In this document: positions 7,326 to 16,074 of the stretch, in pieces
How the letters are laid out: every line of letters begins with the position of its first letter
Position numbering within the stretch: position 1 is the stretch's first letter
DNA from: UBA935 sp031556725
GTDB lineage: Bacteria > Bacillota > Clostridia > Lachnospirales > Lachnospiraceae
Length of the DNA stretch: 64,000 nucleotides
NCBI GenBank assembly: GCA_031556725.1
Contig: JAVBSL010000033.1
Span: 1-64,000 of the forward strand
Reading direction: 5' to 3'
Notes under the pieces: model-generated
What the model was told of the DNA's origin: nothing
The model's input: only the letters and a program-made list of their open reading frames with translations
The model's database searches: none
Made by a program: the position numbers and the translations under genes

Positions 7326-10288
7326 CAAAAAAGATAACGCTATATTTCGCATTATTTCTTATGATGCTATTTCTTTCAGCATGCTCTGGCGGCAAGAAGG
7401 AACAGGTAGCGGAACTAACCGGAACATATAAGGACTATATAGATACCGGCAAGCGAATTGCTGCTCAGACCGGAGAGGTTTATTGCGAAATAGCACGAGA
7501 TACATTTAAAGGGGAGACGCAGGAGTATGTCAATGTAGTAGATATGCTTGAAGCGCTGCGCATGGGTAAAGTAGATGCGGTATTATTGGACAGTAATTAT
7601 CTTAATCCCCTTATAGCAGCCGGAAACTATCCGGATTTTGAATTTTTGTGGGTTCCCAAAGAAATCTTTTACAATGAACAGGGGCCGATTTTTTATGATA
7701 AAAAGTTAAGTGAAAAATATAATGAATGGCTAGCCGGAATAATCGCCGATGGAACCATGGATGAAATCAGAAATCGATGGCTGGGGGCAACCCTTCCCGC
7801 GGATGAGGACATTCCCCAAATTGAGCTTACAGGAGAGAATGGGGTATTAAGAGTATGTGATACCGGTACTTATCCGCCTTTTACATATTATAATGCCAAC
7901 AATGAGCCGGTCGGCCTTGATCATGAGATGGTAAACCGTTTTGCCAGGCATCTGGGAATGACGGTTGAAGTATCGATAATGTCCTATGGCGGAATACTGC
8001 CGGAGGTAACTGCCGGAAAGGCTGATATGAGTTCCTGCTTATATGCAATTACGGAAGAACGCCAGGAAAGCATATGCTTTGGCAATCCGTCAATTTTCTC
8101 ACAGGGGGTACTGATTGTTCCTAAAAGTGCAAAATCAGTACGGAGTTATACCGATTTTGCAGGCAAAGACATCGGGGTGATTATCGGAAGCCTTACCTAT
8201 AATACCACCGAAAAGATAGGCGGCATTCCCCATGAATATGCAGACAGTGCTGCTCCTACCGAAGACGTTCGTTTGGGACGGATGGCAGGATTTATGCACG
8301 CATTATCGGCAGCAAGGGTAATGGCAAACGAACTGGGAGATGATACATTCGAAGTAGTTGCGGTACCCAAAGAAGTTTTCAAGGTTCAAATCGGCGGTTT
8401 TTCATCTGATCAAGATATCATAGACCGTTTTAATGCATTTTTGGCAGTATCCGAAGCAGATGGGACCCTTGCGGATATGCGGGAGCGTTGGCTGGGTGAT
8501 GAACTGGATTTGGATGCCTCCCTTCCGGAAATTGAAAATACCGGCGAAAACGGTATTTTGAAAGTCGCAACCTGCTCAGAGTCCGTCCCCTATGTCTTTA
8601 TTGGGGCAGATGGAGAATTATCAGGATTCAGTATTGAATTAGCCCTGCGTTTTGGTGCCTGCGAAGGAAAGCAGGTAGAGTTTACCAACATGGATTTCAG
8701 TGCCACGATTCCTTATGTTGCCAGCAAGAAAGCAGATATCGGACTTGCTAATATGGGAATTACGGAGGAACGAAAAGAGAGCGTACTGTTTTCTGATCCT
8801 TTTTGCGATGAGCAGCACGGTATTCTTGTCCTAAAAGAATCCGGGGAAGCGGCTGTTGCCTCAAATGCTGCAATTTCCCGCACTTATAAGGATTTTGTGG
8901 GACAAAAAGTAGGAGTGAAGACCGGCAGTGTATGGGATGCGATTACGCAAGAATATCTGGAAGCACAGCCTATAGGCTATTCGGATATGGCTTCGGGAAT
9001 AGAAGATATTCGTAAAGGCCGGCTTGAGGGGTTCACCACCGATTTATCAGCAGTACGGGTATTTGTGGCCATAGAAGGAAACGAAGATCTGGAGTGTGTG
9101 GAAATCCCGAAGGATATTTTTTATGCACCAATGGGGGCAATATCAACTAATCAGGAACTCATCGACCGGTTTAATCTGTTTCTTGCCGAAATAAAGGCTG
9201 ATGGAACTTTAGATGATATGCAGAACCGTTGGTTGGAAACAGTGCCGGATCTGGATACTACCATGCCGGAGATTCCCTTAACAGGTGCTAACGGAACATT
9301 AAAGGTTGCAACCACCACCAGTGCATTGCCATTTGTGTATAGCGGAGCTGATGGTGAGCTGATGGGATATAGTATAGAGCTCGTAAAGCGTTTTGCGGCC
9401 CATGAATGTATGGATATTAAGTATGCCGAAATGGAATTTGGCGGGATGATACCTTATATCATAAGCGGCAAAGCTGACCTTGCGATTGCTGATATATCCA
9501 TCACCGAGGAACGTAAAAAAAGCGTTTTATTTACCGACTCTGTTTATGATGACCAGGGCGGGATAATCGCTTTGAAACAAGGTGGCAGTGAACAACAGCA
9601 GCAAGTGGGATTTATGGAGTGGCTTAAAACTGGTATCGAGCGAAACCTGATTAAAGATAACCGCTGGAAAATGATTGTCGATGGTTTAGGAGTAACAGTA
9701 ATCATCTCACTAATGGCGCAATTGGGAGGAACAATACTGGGCGGATTTGTCTGTTTTGTCATGATGCGTAAAAATAAAGCAGTGCGCTTGATGGCGACCC
9801 TTTACTGCCGTCTGATAAACGGCACACCGATGGTGGTGTTGTTGATGATTACATACTATATTATATTTGGGCAAAGCGAAATATCTAATGTCCTGGTGGC
9901 GATTGTTGCCTTTACATTAGTTGGGGGCGCAAGCATCTCGCAAATCCTGAAAGGGGCCATCGATACGGTTGACCCGGTGGAAATTGAAGCAGCACGAAGT
10001 CTGGGCTTCTCCAATGTCCGGGCGTTTATGACAGTTACCCTTCCCCAGGCGGTGCGCCGGGCCCTTCCCGGATATACAAACGGATTTGTAGAGCTGGTCA
10101 AAGCTACGGCAATTGTCGGCTACATTGCGATTCAGGATCTGACCCGTGCCGGTGATATCATTCGCAGCCGTACTTATGATGCCTATTTCCCGTTGTTGTT
10201 TGTGGCAGTAATCTACTTGATCCTGACATCAACTTGCGTACATTTATTTAAGCGTCTTGTAAAAAAAGTTAACGGAGGTGCAGCCTGA
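7322..10288 (+). CDS. Tandem solute-binding domains fused to an ABC permease (polar amino acid type)
   Basis: A lipoprotein signal ends at the lipobox LSAC (C21). Three consecutive units follow, each made of a C-lobe, a linker with RWL then a ...GANG/GENG strand, and an N-lobe of the SBP_bac_3 family: C-lobes at about 33-160, 276-398 and 520-643, N-lobes at about 174-267, 412-505 and 658-752. The chain therefore starts with a C-lobe and ends with an N-lobe. Residues 785-980 are a HisM/GlnP-like permease with the EAA-loop sequence EIEAARSLGFSNVRAF near 887-902. It would import an amino acid or related ligand with the ATPase encoded next, whose start overlaps its stop by one base. The permuted lobe order is unusual. 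Confidence 0.9.
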   Translation: MTKKITLYFALFLMMLFLSACSGGKKEQVAELTGTYKDYIDTGKRIAAQTGEVYCEIARDTFKGETQEYVNVVDMLEALRMGKVDAVLLDSNYLNPLIAAGNYPDFEFLWVPKEIFYNEQGPIFYDKKLSEKYNEWLAGIIADGTMDEIRNRWLGATLPADEDIPQIELTGENGVLRVCDTGTYPPFTYYNANNEPVGLDHEMVNRFARHLGMTVEVSIMSYGGILPEVTAGKADMSSCLYAITEERQESICFGNPSIFSQGVLIVPKSAKSVRSYTDFAGKDIGVIIGSLTYNTTEKIGGIPHEYADSAAPTEDVRLGRMAGFMHALSAARVMANELGDDTFEVVAVPKEVFKVQIGGFSSDQDIIDRFNAFLAVSEADGTLADMRERWLGDELDLDASLPEIENTGENGILKVATCSESVPYVFIGADGELSGFSIELALRFGACEGKQVEFTNMDFSATIPYVASKKADIGLANMGITEERKESVLFSDPFCDEQHGILVLKESGEAAVASNAAISRTYKDFVGQKVGVKTGSVWDAITQEYLEAQPIGYSDMASGIEDIRKGRLEGFTTDLSAVRVFVAIEGNEDLECVEIPKDIFYAPMGAISTNQELIDRFNLFLAEIKADGTLDDMQNRWLETVPDLDTTMPEIPLTGANGTLKVATTTSALPFVYSGADGELMGYSIELVKRFAAHECMDIKYAEMEFGGMIPYIISGKADLAIADISITEERKKSVLFTDSVYDDQGGIIALKQGGSEQQQQVGFMEWLKTGIERNLIKDNRWKMIVDGLGVTVIISLMAQLGGTILGGFVCFVMMRKNKAVRLMATLYCRLINGTPMVVLLMITYYIIFGQSEISNVLVAIVAFTLVGGASISQILKGAIDTVDPVEIEAARSLGFSNVRAFMTVTLPQAVRRALPGYTNGFVELVKATAIVGYIAIQDLTRAGDIIRSRTYDAYFPLLFVAVIYLILTSTCVHLFKRLVKKVNGGAA

Positions 10289-11361
10289 TGAGTATTATTT
10301 CCGTAAGAAATCTTGAAAAACGATATGGGGATAAGGTGATCCTTCAAAATGTAAATCTTGAGGTCGAAAAAGGGGAAGTTATCTCCATCATCGGCCCTTC
10401 CGGAACAGGAAAAAGCACCTTTCTGCGAGCCATTAATTTTCTGGATCCGCCCACTGACGGAGAGGTATATTTTGAAAATGAAAAGCTGAATAAAAAAAAT
10501 ATTGATGCGGCAAGATGCCGGTTTGGTATGGTATTTCAAAACTTCGGCCTGTTCAGCCACCTGGATGTTATGGGCAATCTGACGGCCGGACCGGTTAAGC
10601 TGTTGAAAATGCCAAAAGCGGAAGCAGAGGAAAAGGCCCTAAGTCTATTGAAAACCGTGGGCTTGACAGAGCGTGCCGGATATTATCCCCATCAGCTTTC
10701 GGGCGGACAGAAACAACGTGTTGCCATCGCCCGCTGCCTGGCCATGTCACCGGAAGTGATATTATTTGATGAGCCAACCAGTGCTCTGGATCCCACCATG
10801 GTAAGCGAGGTTATGGCAGTTATGCGTAATCTGGCTCAATCAGGGATGACCATGCTGGTGGTTACTCATGAAATGGATTTTGCCCGCAATGTATCCAGCA
10901 GGGTACTTTATATGGATGAAGGGGGAATCTACGAAGACGGCAGTGCCACAGAGATTTTTACCAATCCGCAAAAGCCCAAAACAAAAACATTCATTTACAA
11001 TATCCATACCTTTAACTATGAGATTGCAAACCGTGATTTTGATTATGTTGAGATGTTGGGAGCGGTTGAAAACTTCTGTTTCCGTCATGCAATCAGTAAA
11101 AGAGATGCTAACCGGCTGCAGCTGTTGGCTGAGGAATTGGTGCTTCATATTGTTGTACCCCAATATAGCGCATGTTCATTAAACATTAATATTTCCGAAA
11201 AACTCAGTGCATATGAACTGACAGTATCCTATGGTGGTGACAGTGCAGACGCATTGGCAGATGCCAGGGATCAGTTGGCGGCCAAGGTAATACAAAGCAG
11301 TGCCGGGAAACTCAGGCATGAATTTAGTGAGGGAAAAAATAAAATTATTGCGGAGTTATAA
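10288..11361 (+). CDS. Amino-acid ABC transporter ATPase with extra C-terminal domain
   Basis: The first 235 residues are a GlnQ-like ATPase with Walker A GPSGTGKS (36-43), Q-loop VFQNFG, signature LSGGQ (137-141), Walker B ILFDEP (158-163) and the H-loop VVTHE. It powers the permease fused in the preceding gene, with which it overlaps by one base. Residues about 245-357 are an extension absent from ordinary GlnQ proteins. Its LQLLAEELVLHIV helix and following strands resemble the N-box helix of anti-sigma/histidine-kinase-type ATPase domains, but glycine-rich ATP-lid boxes are not visible, so it is either degenerate or only a superficial likeness. A regulatory role is possible. Confidence 0.92.
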   Translation: MSIISVRNLEKRYGDKVILQNVNLEVEKGEVISIIGPSGTGKSTFLRAINFLDPPTDGEVYFENEKLNKKNIDAARCRFGMVFQNFGLFSHLDVMGNLTAGPVKLLKMPKAEAEEKALSLLKTVGLTERAGYYPHQLSGGQKQRVAIARCLAMSPEVILFDEPTSALDPTMVSEVMAVMRNLAQSGMTMLVVTHEMDFARNVSSRVLYMDEGGIYEDGSATEIFTNPQKPKTKTFIYNIHTFNYEIANRDFDYVEMLGAVENFCFRHAISKRDANRLQLLAEELVLHIVVPQYSACSLNINISEKLSAYELTVSYGGDSADALADARDQLAAKVIQSSAGKLRHEFSEGKNKIIAEL

Positions 11362-11372
11362 GCCTCAGGCTA

Positions 11373-11400
11373 TTGACAAGTACTTAAAATGCAGTATAAT
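11373..11400 (+). promoter_or_regulatory. Strong sigma-A promoter
   Basis: Consensus TTGACA at 11373-11378 and TATAAT at 11395-11400 are separated by 16 bases. It starts a short transcription unit that ends at the terminator near 11580. Confidence 0.75.
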
Positions 11401-11444
11401 AAAAATGTTGCAAGTGAAAAACCAAGGGAAAGTTGAGGTAATTT

Positions 11445-11486
11445 ATGTTACGTGTGTTATTTGTAGAAACTGAGCTAATTAAATAG
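11445..11486 (+). CDS. Possible 13-residue leader peptide
   Basis: An ATG at 11445 is preceded by GAGG with a six-base spacer and runs to TAG at 11484-11486, encoding MLRVLFVETELIK. It sits in the short transcript between the promoter at 11373 and the terminator at 11553. It has no run of one amino acid of the kind that marks classical attenuation. There is no homology evidence, so this rests on the ribosome binding site and location only. Confidence 0.25.
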   Translation: MLRVLFVETELIK

Positions 11487-11552
11487 TACGGTTTATTAGT
11501 CCTGCAGATGCATGCCGCATGAAGATACCATTTTGATATTGTATTGAACATG

Positions 11553-11582
11553 AAAACATGACTGTTTGGTCATGTTTTTTTA
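11553..11582 (+). terminator. Intrinsic terminator
   Basis: AAAACATGAC (11553-11562) pairs with GTCATGTTTT (11569-11578) around TGTTTG, and the run of T continues to 11581. Confidence 0.8.
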
Positions 11583-11653
11583 TTGCGAAAAAATGTGCCA
11601 AACCATATATAACAATTTGCATATAATAGTAAAAAGGTAATATGGAGTTTACC

Positions 11654-12145
11654 ATGTATTATGCATCAAACAGACAACTGTATTATTTAAATATGTTAGG
11701 TGATAATCCTCAGGCGGTGGCCGATATCAGAGGAAACACAAACTATCCGGAGACCGGTGGAACAGCACTTTTTTTTCAAACCCATTATGGTGTGCTGGTA
11801 TATGAGGATTTGTTTGGATTGCCCGCAGGCGAAGGTGCATGCAAAGAAAAAATATTTGCAGTCACTATCCATGACAGCGAATCATGTAATGGAGCCGATA
11901 GTGAAACTCTTTTAGGAAGTGAGCTGAATCCGGGGAATTGTCCGGCCCCTTTCAGGATAGGTGATTTACCGCCGATTTTTGCACAAAACGGATATTCATT
12001 TGCAATACTGCTGACCGGGCGTTTTTTTGTAAAAGATATTATCGGTAAAATAATAGTAATACATCAAGGGCCGGAATTGGAAGCGGATGAAGTGACAGCA
12101 GGGAACATTATAGCCTGCGGTAAGATTATAGCCTTTGATAAATAA
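11654..12145 (+). CDS. Cu/Zn superoxide dismutase-like protein with altered metal ligands
   Basis: The 163-residue protein follows the Cu/Zn SOD fold order: an early strand region with GGTALFFQTHYGVLVYEDLF, a VTIHDSESC segment matching the family's HIHExGxC, LNPGNCPAPFRIGDLPPIF matching the zinc-loop and HxGDLP region, and a late IGKIIVIHQG strand. Several metal ligands appear replaced: the first His of HIH is Thr, and the His positions in the NPGNCPHPYHAGDLP-type loop are Ala and Arg. It has no signal peptide. Dismutase activity is therefore doubtful and a structural role is possible. The ATG at 11654 is chosen because GGAG sits six bases upstream; a TATAAT at 11622-11627 may be its own -10. 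It lies just upstream of the MutS2-like gene. Confidence 0.75.
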   Translation: MYYASNRQLYYLNMLGDNPQAVADIRGNTNYPETGGTALFFQTHYGVLVYEDLFGLPAGEGACKEKIFAVTIHDSESCNGADSETLLGSELNPGNCPAPFRIGDLPPIFAQNGYSFAILLTGRFFVKDIIGKIIVIHQGPELEADEVTAGNIIACGKIIAFDK

Positions 12146-12166
12146 TTTGTCAGATAGGAGAAAAAA

Positions 12167-14101
12167 ATGATTAACCATAGAGAAATGTTAGAATTTGATA
12201 AGATTATTCAACAGTTAAAAGACTTAGCAATGACCGAAAGTGCCAAAGCAAAATTTGATGTATTGGAACCTTTTTTGTCAGAAACAGAACTGCAAAATAA
12301 GCAAAGAGAAACTACGGAAGCCAGAATACTTTTGGATGCCAGAGGCAATATACCCCTGGGTGAGATTGGCTTTATCAGTGGAATCGTGGATGCGGCGGGA
12401 AGAGGTGAACTGCTAAGTATTGCAGAACTGGTACAGACCGAGCAGTTTGCCGTACTTACCGCCAGAATCAAAAGATACCTGAAACAGGGTGAAGAGGCTG
12501 CCCCTACAGAAAATCTGACCTTAACGGCTTACGGTACAGCCATGGAAGATCTGGAACCGGTACGGGAGGAGATTGCACGTTGCATCCGAGGCGGCCGGGT
12601 AGATGACCATGCATCCAACGGGCTGCGGGATATCAGAAGAAAAATCGAACAGGGTGAGAACCATATCAGGCAGAAACTGGAGAGTATGCTAAAAGGGAAA
12701 AAAGAGTACTTCTCCGAACATTTTGTATCCTTACGAAACGGACACTATACTCTGCCGGTAAAAAAGGAATACAAATTTCAGGTAAACGGCAGTGTGATTG
12801 ACATGTCGGCAACCAAAGCTACCTGCTTTATCGAGCCTACTGCTATTGCCAGATTTCGTGAGGAACTGGACATACTGCGGATTGAAGAAAGCAACGAAGA
12901 GCGGAGAGTATTATATGAATTAACCGCAATGGTGGATAGCTTTGGCAAAGAAATAAAACTGAATGCCGAATATATGGAGGTTTTGGATTATGCCTTTGCC
13001 AAAGGCAAACTAAGTGCCGGTATGGAGGGAAGGGCCCCGATCATTCAGACGGAAGGAAAAATAAAGATTGTAAATGGCAGACATCCCTTTTTAAACAGAG
13101 AAACCTGCGTCCCGCTTAATATAGCACTGGGAGGTACAACTAAGGGAATTGTTATTACCGGACCCAATACCGGCGGTAAAACGGTAGCCTTAAAAACCGT
13201 CGGCTTATGCAGTATGATGGCCCAGTCGGGTCTGCACGTACCTTGTGAAGAAGCCGAATTTACCATGCAGGGTAATGTGTTATGTGATGTAGGGGATGGG
13301 CAAAGCATCACGGAAAATTTATCTACCTTTTCCGCCCATATGACCAATGTAATCGGTATCCTAAAACAGGTAAATGAAGAATCCCTGGTATTGCTGGATG
13401 AATTGGGCAGCGGTACCGACCCGGCAGAGGGCATGGGAATCGCCATCACCATTCTGGAAGCACTAAAAGAAAAAAAGTGCCTTTTTATTGCCACCACGCA
13501 CTATCCGGAAGTGAAGGATTATGCTGCTGAGACGGCTGGTATTATAAATGCCCGGATGGCTTTTGATAAGGAAAGCCTCAGCCCCCTGTACTCGCTGGAA
13601 ATCGGCGAGGCCGGAGAAAGCTGTGCATTCTATATTGCCAAGCGAATGGGTATGAGTGAAAAGATGCTTAAGCGGGCTTGGAAAGCCGCTTATGGAAAAA
13701 CACCAGTGGTGACAGATGTGCTTTTTGCAAATGCCCGGCAGGAGGAAGAAGACAAGCAGGAAAGAAGGATTCAAAAAAAGCCGGAAAAGGTTTTACAAAG
13801 TCAAAGAGCACGTCGATTTGTATTGGGTGACAGCGTTATGGTCTATCCCCAAAAAAAGATCGGAATTGTCTTCGAACCGGCCAACGAAAAGGGCGAAGTG
13901 GGGGTTCAGATTCAGAAAAAGAAAGAATATTACAATCATAAAAGACTGCAGTTAAAAGCGGCAGCTAAGGATATGTATCCGGAAGATTATGACTTTTCGA
14001 TTCTTTTTGAGACAGTTGAAATCCGTAAGTCCAGGAAGCGGATGGAGAAAGGACTTGTAGATTCTTACGAAAGTGGTGTAGAATGGATAGAAAAGAAATA
14101 A
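12167..14101 (+). CDS. MutS2-like DNA-binding ATPase lacking the Smr domain
   Basis: The N-terminal half has the helical MutS2 core and clamp, and the C-terminal half the MutS-type ABC ATPase: Walker A TGPNTGGKT near residue 331, Walker B LVLLDELGSGTDP near 406, and ATTHYPEVK as the H-loop. Typical MutS2 proteins are about 780 residues and end in an Smr endonuclease domain; this one stops at 644 after a short basic region with no Smr signature. It belongs to the MutS2-like group and may act on recombination intermediates or stalled ribosomes rather than mismatches. AGGAG is correctly spaced before the ATG. It probably shares an operon with the SOD-like gene upstream and the phosphatase downstream. 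Confidence 0.88.
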   Translation: MINHREMLEFDKIIQQLKDLAMTESAKAKFDVLEPFLSETELQNKQRETTEARILLDARGNIPLGEIGFISGIVDAAGRGELLSIAELVQTEQFAVLTARIKRYLKQGEEAAPTENLTLTAYGTAMEDLEPVREEIARCIRGGRVDDHASNGLRDIRRKIEQGENHIRQKLESMLKGKKEYFSEHFVSLRNGHYTLPVKKEYKFQVNGSVIDMSATKATCFIEPTAIARFREELDILRIEESNEERRVLYELTAMVDSFGKEIKLNAEYMEVLDYAFAKGKLSAGMEGRAPIIQTEGKIKIVNGRHPFLNRETCVPLNIALGGTTKGIVITGPNTGGKTVALKTVGLCSMMAQSGLHVPCEEAEFTMQGNVLCDVGDGQSITENLSTFSAHMTNVIGILKQVNEESLVLLDELGSGTDPAEGMGIAITILEALKEKKCLFIATTHYPEVKDYAAETAGIINARMAFDKESLSPLYSLEIGEAGESCAFYIAKRMGMSEKMLKRAWKAAYGKTPVVTDVLFANARQEEEDKQERRIQKKPEKVLQSQRARRFVLGDSVMVYPQKKIGIVFEPANEKGEVGVQIQKKKEYYNHKRLQLKAAAKDMYPEDYDFSILFETVEIRKSRKRMEKGLVDSYESGVEWIEKK

Positions 14102-14113
14102 AGGCGGTTACAA

Positions 14114-14707
14114 ATGAAAATATATTTAGTCAGACATGGTGAGACTGATTGGAACACAAAGGGACAGATTCAGGGGCAGACCGATATCGGTCTGAATGAA
14201 GCAGGGAGAAGACAAGCCAGGGAATTGGGAGCAATGCTGCAGGAAAAGAATCTGCGGGTAGCCGCGGTCTATTCCAGCCCTCTGAAGCGGGCAGTGGAAA
14301 CAGCCGGAATTGTCAGTAAGAAGCTGGAACTGCCCAGTTATATATTTCCCGGTTTGCAGGAAATCTGTTTTGGCAAGTGGGAAGGTCTTACCTGGGATGA
14401 AGTGAAAACCAATGATCCGGAGTATTATCAGGACTGGTATACCAATCGGCGCTACCAAAGAACGCCCGATGGCGAATCCTATCAGGACATGCTGGAGCGG
14501 GTAATATCGGCCCTTCGGCGGATTATCGAAACCGAAGCGGCAGATGTGATTATAATATGCCACAGCGCAGTGATTATGGCCCTGCGCTGCTTTCTGAATG
14601 ATGATTCCTTCACCGATATGGTAAAGAAGTATAAAGTCGGTAATGCCGGTATTGTAGAACTGTCAGCAGAGGATATTATGAAAAAGGATGTTGGTCAAAT
14701 GCTATGA
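14114..14707 (+). CDS. Histidine phosphatase family protein (phosphoglycerate mutase-like)
   Basis: The N-terminus YLVRHGETDWN carries the phospho-accepting His8. SSPLKRAVETA, LQEICFGKWEG and TPDGESY are the usual active-site segments, and IICHSAVIM supplies the second histidine. At 197 residues it is a single-domain, cofactor-independent-sized phosphatase of the GpmB/CobC-like type; the substrate is not defined by sequence. It is distinct from the accessory-region phosphatase at 700-1257. Its stop overlaps the MATE transporter start by four bases, so the two are coupled. Confidence 0.93.
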   Translation: MKIYLVRHGETDWNTKGQIQGQTDIGLNEAGRRQARELGAMLQEKNLRVAAVYSSPLKRAVETAGIVSKKLELPSYIFPGLQEICFGKWEGLTWDEVKTNDPEYYQDWYTNRRYQRTPDGESYQDMLERVISALRRIIETEAADVIIICHSAVIMALRCFLNDDSFTDMVKKYKVGNAGIVELSAEDIMKKDVGQML

Positions 14708-16074
14708 GCAGAAGTGAAAGCAAGTCATATGAAATAGATATGTGTAATGGGCCGTTATTCGGTAAGATATTATTGTTTAGTATTCCCTTGATGTTATCAG
14801 GAATTTTACAACTGTTATTTAATGCTGCCGATGTGATTGTAGTAGGGCAGTTTGCCGGCAAAGAAGCTCTGGCAGCGGTAGGTTCCACCGGTTCTTTGAC
14901 CAATCTGCTGACCAATCTTTTTATCGGCATGTCAGTGGGAGCCAATGTATTGATTGCCGGATATATCGGTGCAAAGAATGAAAAGGATATTAGTGAGACC
15001 GTCCATACGGCGGTCTTACTAAGTGTTTTGAGCGGTATTTTTCTGGCAATTATTGGAGTGGTTCTGGCCAGGCCGCTGTTATTGTTAATGGACACACCGG
15101 AGGATGTTATTTCACATTCGGTATTATACATGCGGATTTTCTTTTTGGGTATGCCTGTAAGCCTGTTGTTTAACTTTAGCAGTGCGGTATTGCGGGCCAT
15201 TGGTGACACCCGCCGGCCATTGATTTATTTGGTGATTGCCGGTATTGTGAATGTAATATTGAATTTATGGTTTGTTATCGGCTTTCATATGGGCGTTGCC
15301 GGGGTTGCTGTTGCAACGGTTATTTCCCAGTGTATCTCAGCAGTTCTGACGGTAAGATGCCTGATGAGAAGTGCAGGCGGAATAAGGCTGCATCTGGGAA
15401 AACTGCGGCTGCACAAGGATAAGGTGTGGAAAATATTACGGATTGGTTTACCGGCCGGTATTCAGGGATCGGTGTTTTCGATTTCCAATGTTTTGATTCA
15501 ATCGGCGGTAAATTCTTTCGGTTCGGTAGCCATGGCCGGAAATACGGCCGGTATGAATATTGAAGGTTTTGTTTATGTAACCATGAATGCGGTTCATCAG
15601 GCAGCGGTCAGCTTTACCGGACAAAATATCGGTGCAAGGAAATTTGCCCGAATTAACAAAATATTGATTCAATGCCTGATTTTAGTAACCTTAGCCGGAG
15701 GATTAATGGGCAATTGTGCATATTTATTGGGAGACAAGCTGTTAGGATTATACTCGGCAGACCCGGAAGTGATTGCTTATGGGGTGGGACGGATGGCAAT
15801 GATCTGTTCCTTCCATTTCATGTGCGGTATTATGGATGTAATCGTAGGCAGTATCAGGGGTATGGGTTATTCGATGGTGCCGATGCTGGTATCCCTGCTG
15901 GGGGCATGTGCCTTCCGTATTGTATGGATATATACCATTTTTGCTGCTGACCGGTCATTGCATACTTTATATTTGTCCTATCCTATTTCATGGACACTGA
16001 CGGCTTCTGTGCAGTTGATTTGTTATTTTGTTTTGAAAAAAAGATTGGTGAAAAGTGAGTTGCAGACAGTATGA
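14704..16074 (+). CDS. MATE-family efflux transporter
   Basis: The 456-residue protein has 12 hydrophobic segments in two homologous halves, beginning with LFSIPLMLSGILQLLFNAADVIVVGQ, the conserved first helix region of MATE pumps. It would export cationic drugs or metabolites in exchange for Na+ or H+ across the cytoplasmic membrane. It starts inside the stop of the phosphatase gene and its own stop overlaps the HAD hydrolase start by four bases, making a three-gene coupled unit. Its substrate is unknown. Confidence 0.93.
   Translation: MSRSESKSYEIDMCNGPLFGKILLFSIPLMLSGILQLLFNAADVIVVGQFAGKEALAAVGSTGSLTNLLTNLFIGMSVGANVLIAGYIGAKNEKDISETVHTAVLLSVLSGIFLAIIGVVLARPLLLLMDTPEDVISHSVLYMRIFFLGMPVSLLFNFSSAVLRAIGDTRRPLIYLVIAGIVNVILNLWFVIGFHMGVAGVAVATVISQCISAVLTVRCLMRSAGGIRLHLGKLRLHKDKVWKILRIGLPAGIQGSVFSISNVLIQSAVNSFGSVAMAGNTAGMNIEGFVYVTMNAVHQAAVSFTGQNIGARKFARINKILIQCLILVTLAGGLMGNCAYLLGDKLLGLYSADPEVIAYGVGRMAMICSFHFMCGIMDVIVGSIRGMGYSMVPMLVSLLGACAFRIVWIYTIFAADRSLHTLYLSYPISWTLTASVQLICYFVLKKRLVKSELQTV

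Larger units (their letters stand above)
11407..11582 (+). ncRNA. Candidate small RNA or leader transcript
   Basis: A consensus promoter and an intrinsic terminator enclose about 175 bases with no ordinary gene. The transcript would contain a 13-codon frame with a good ribosome binding site. It could be a small RNA, a small protein mRNA, or an attenuated leader for the SOD-like gene downstream. No known riboswitch or T-box motif was recognised. Confidence 0.4.

Noticed and set aside
11407..11582. Riboswitch or T-box in the leader before the SOD-like gene
   Set aside because: No T-box sequence, no specifier-type structure and no recognised riboswitch core; the terminator lies before a separate possible promoter.
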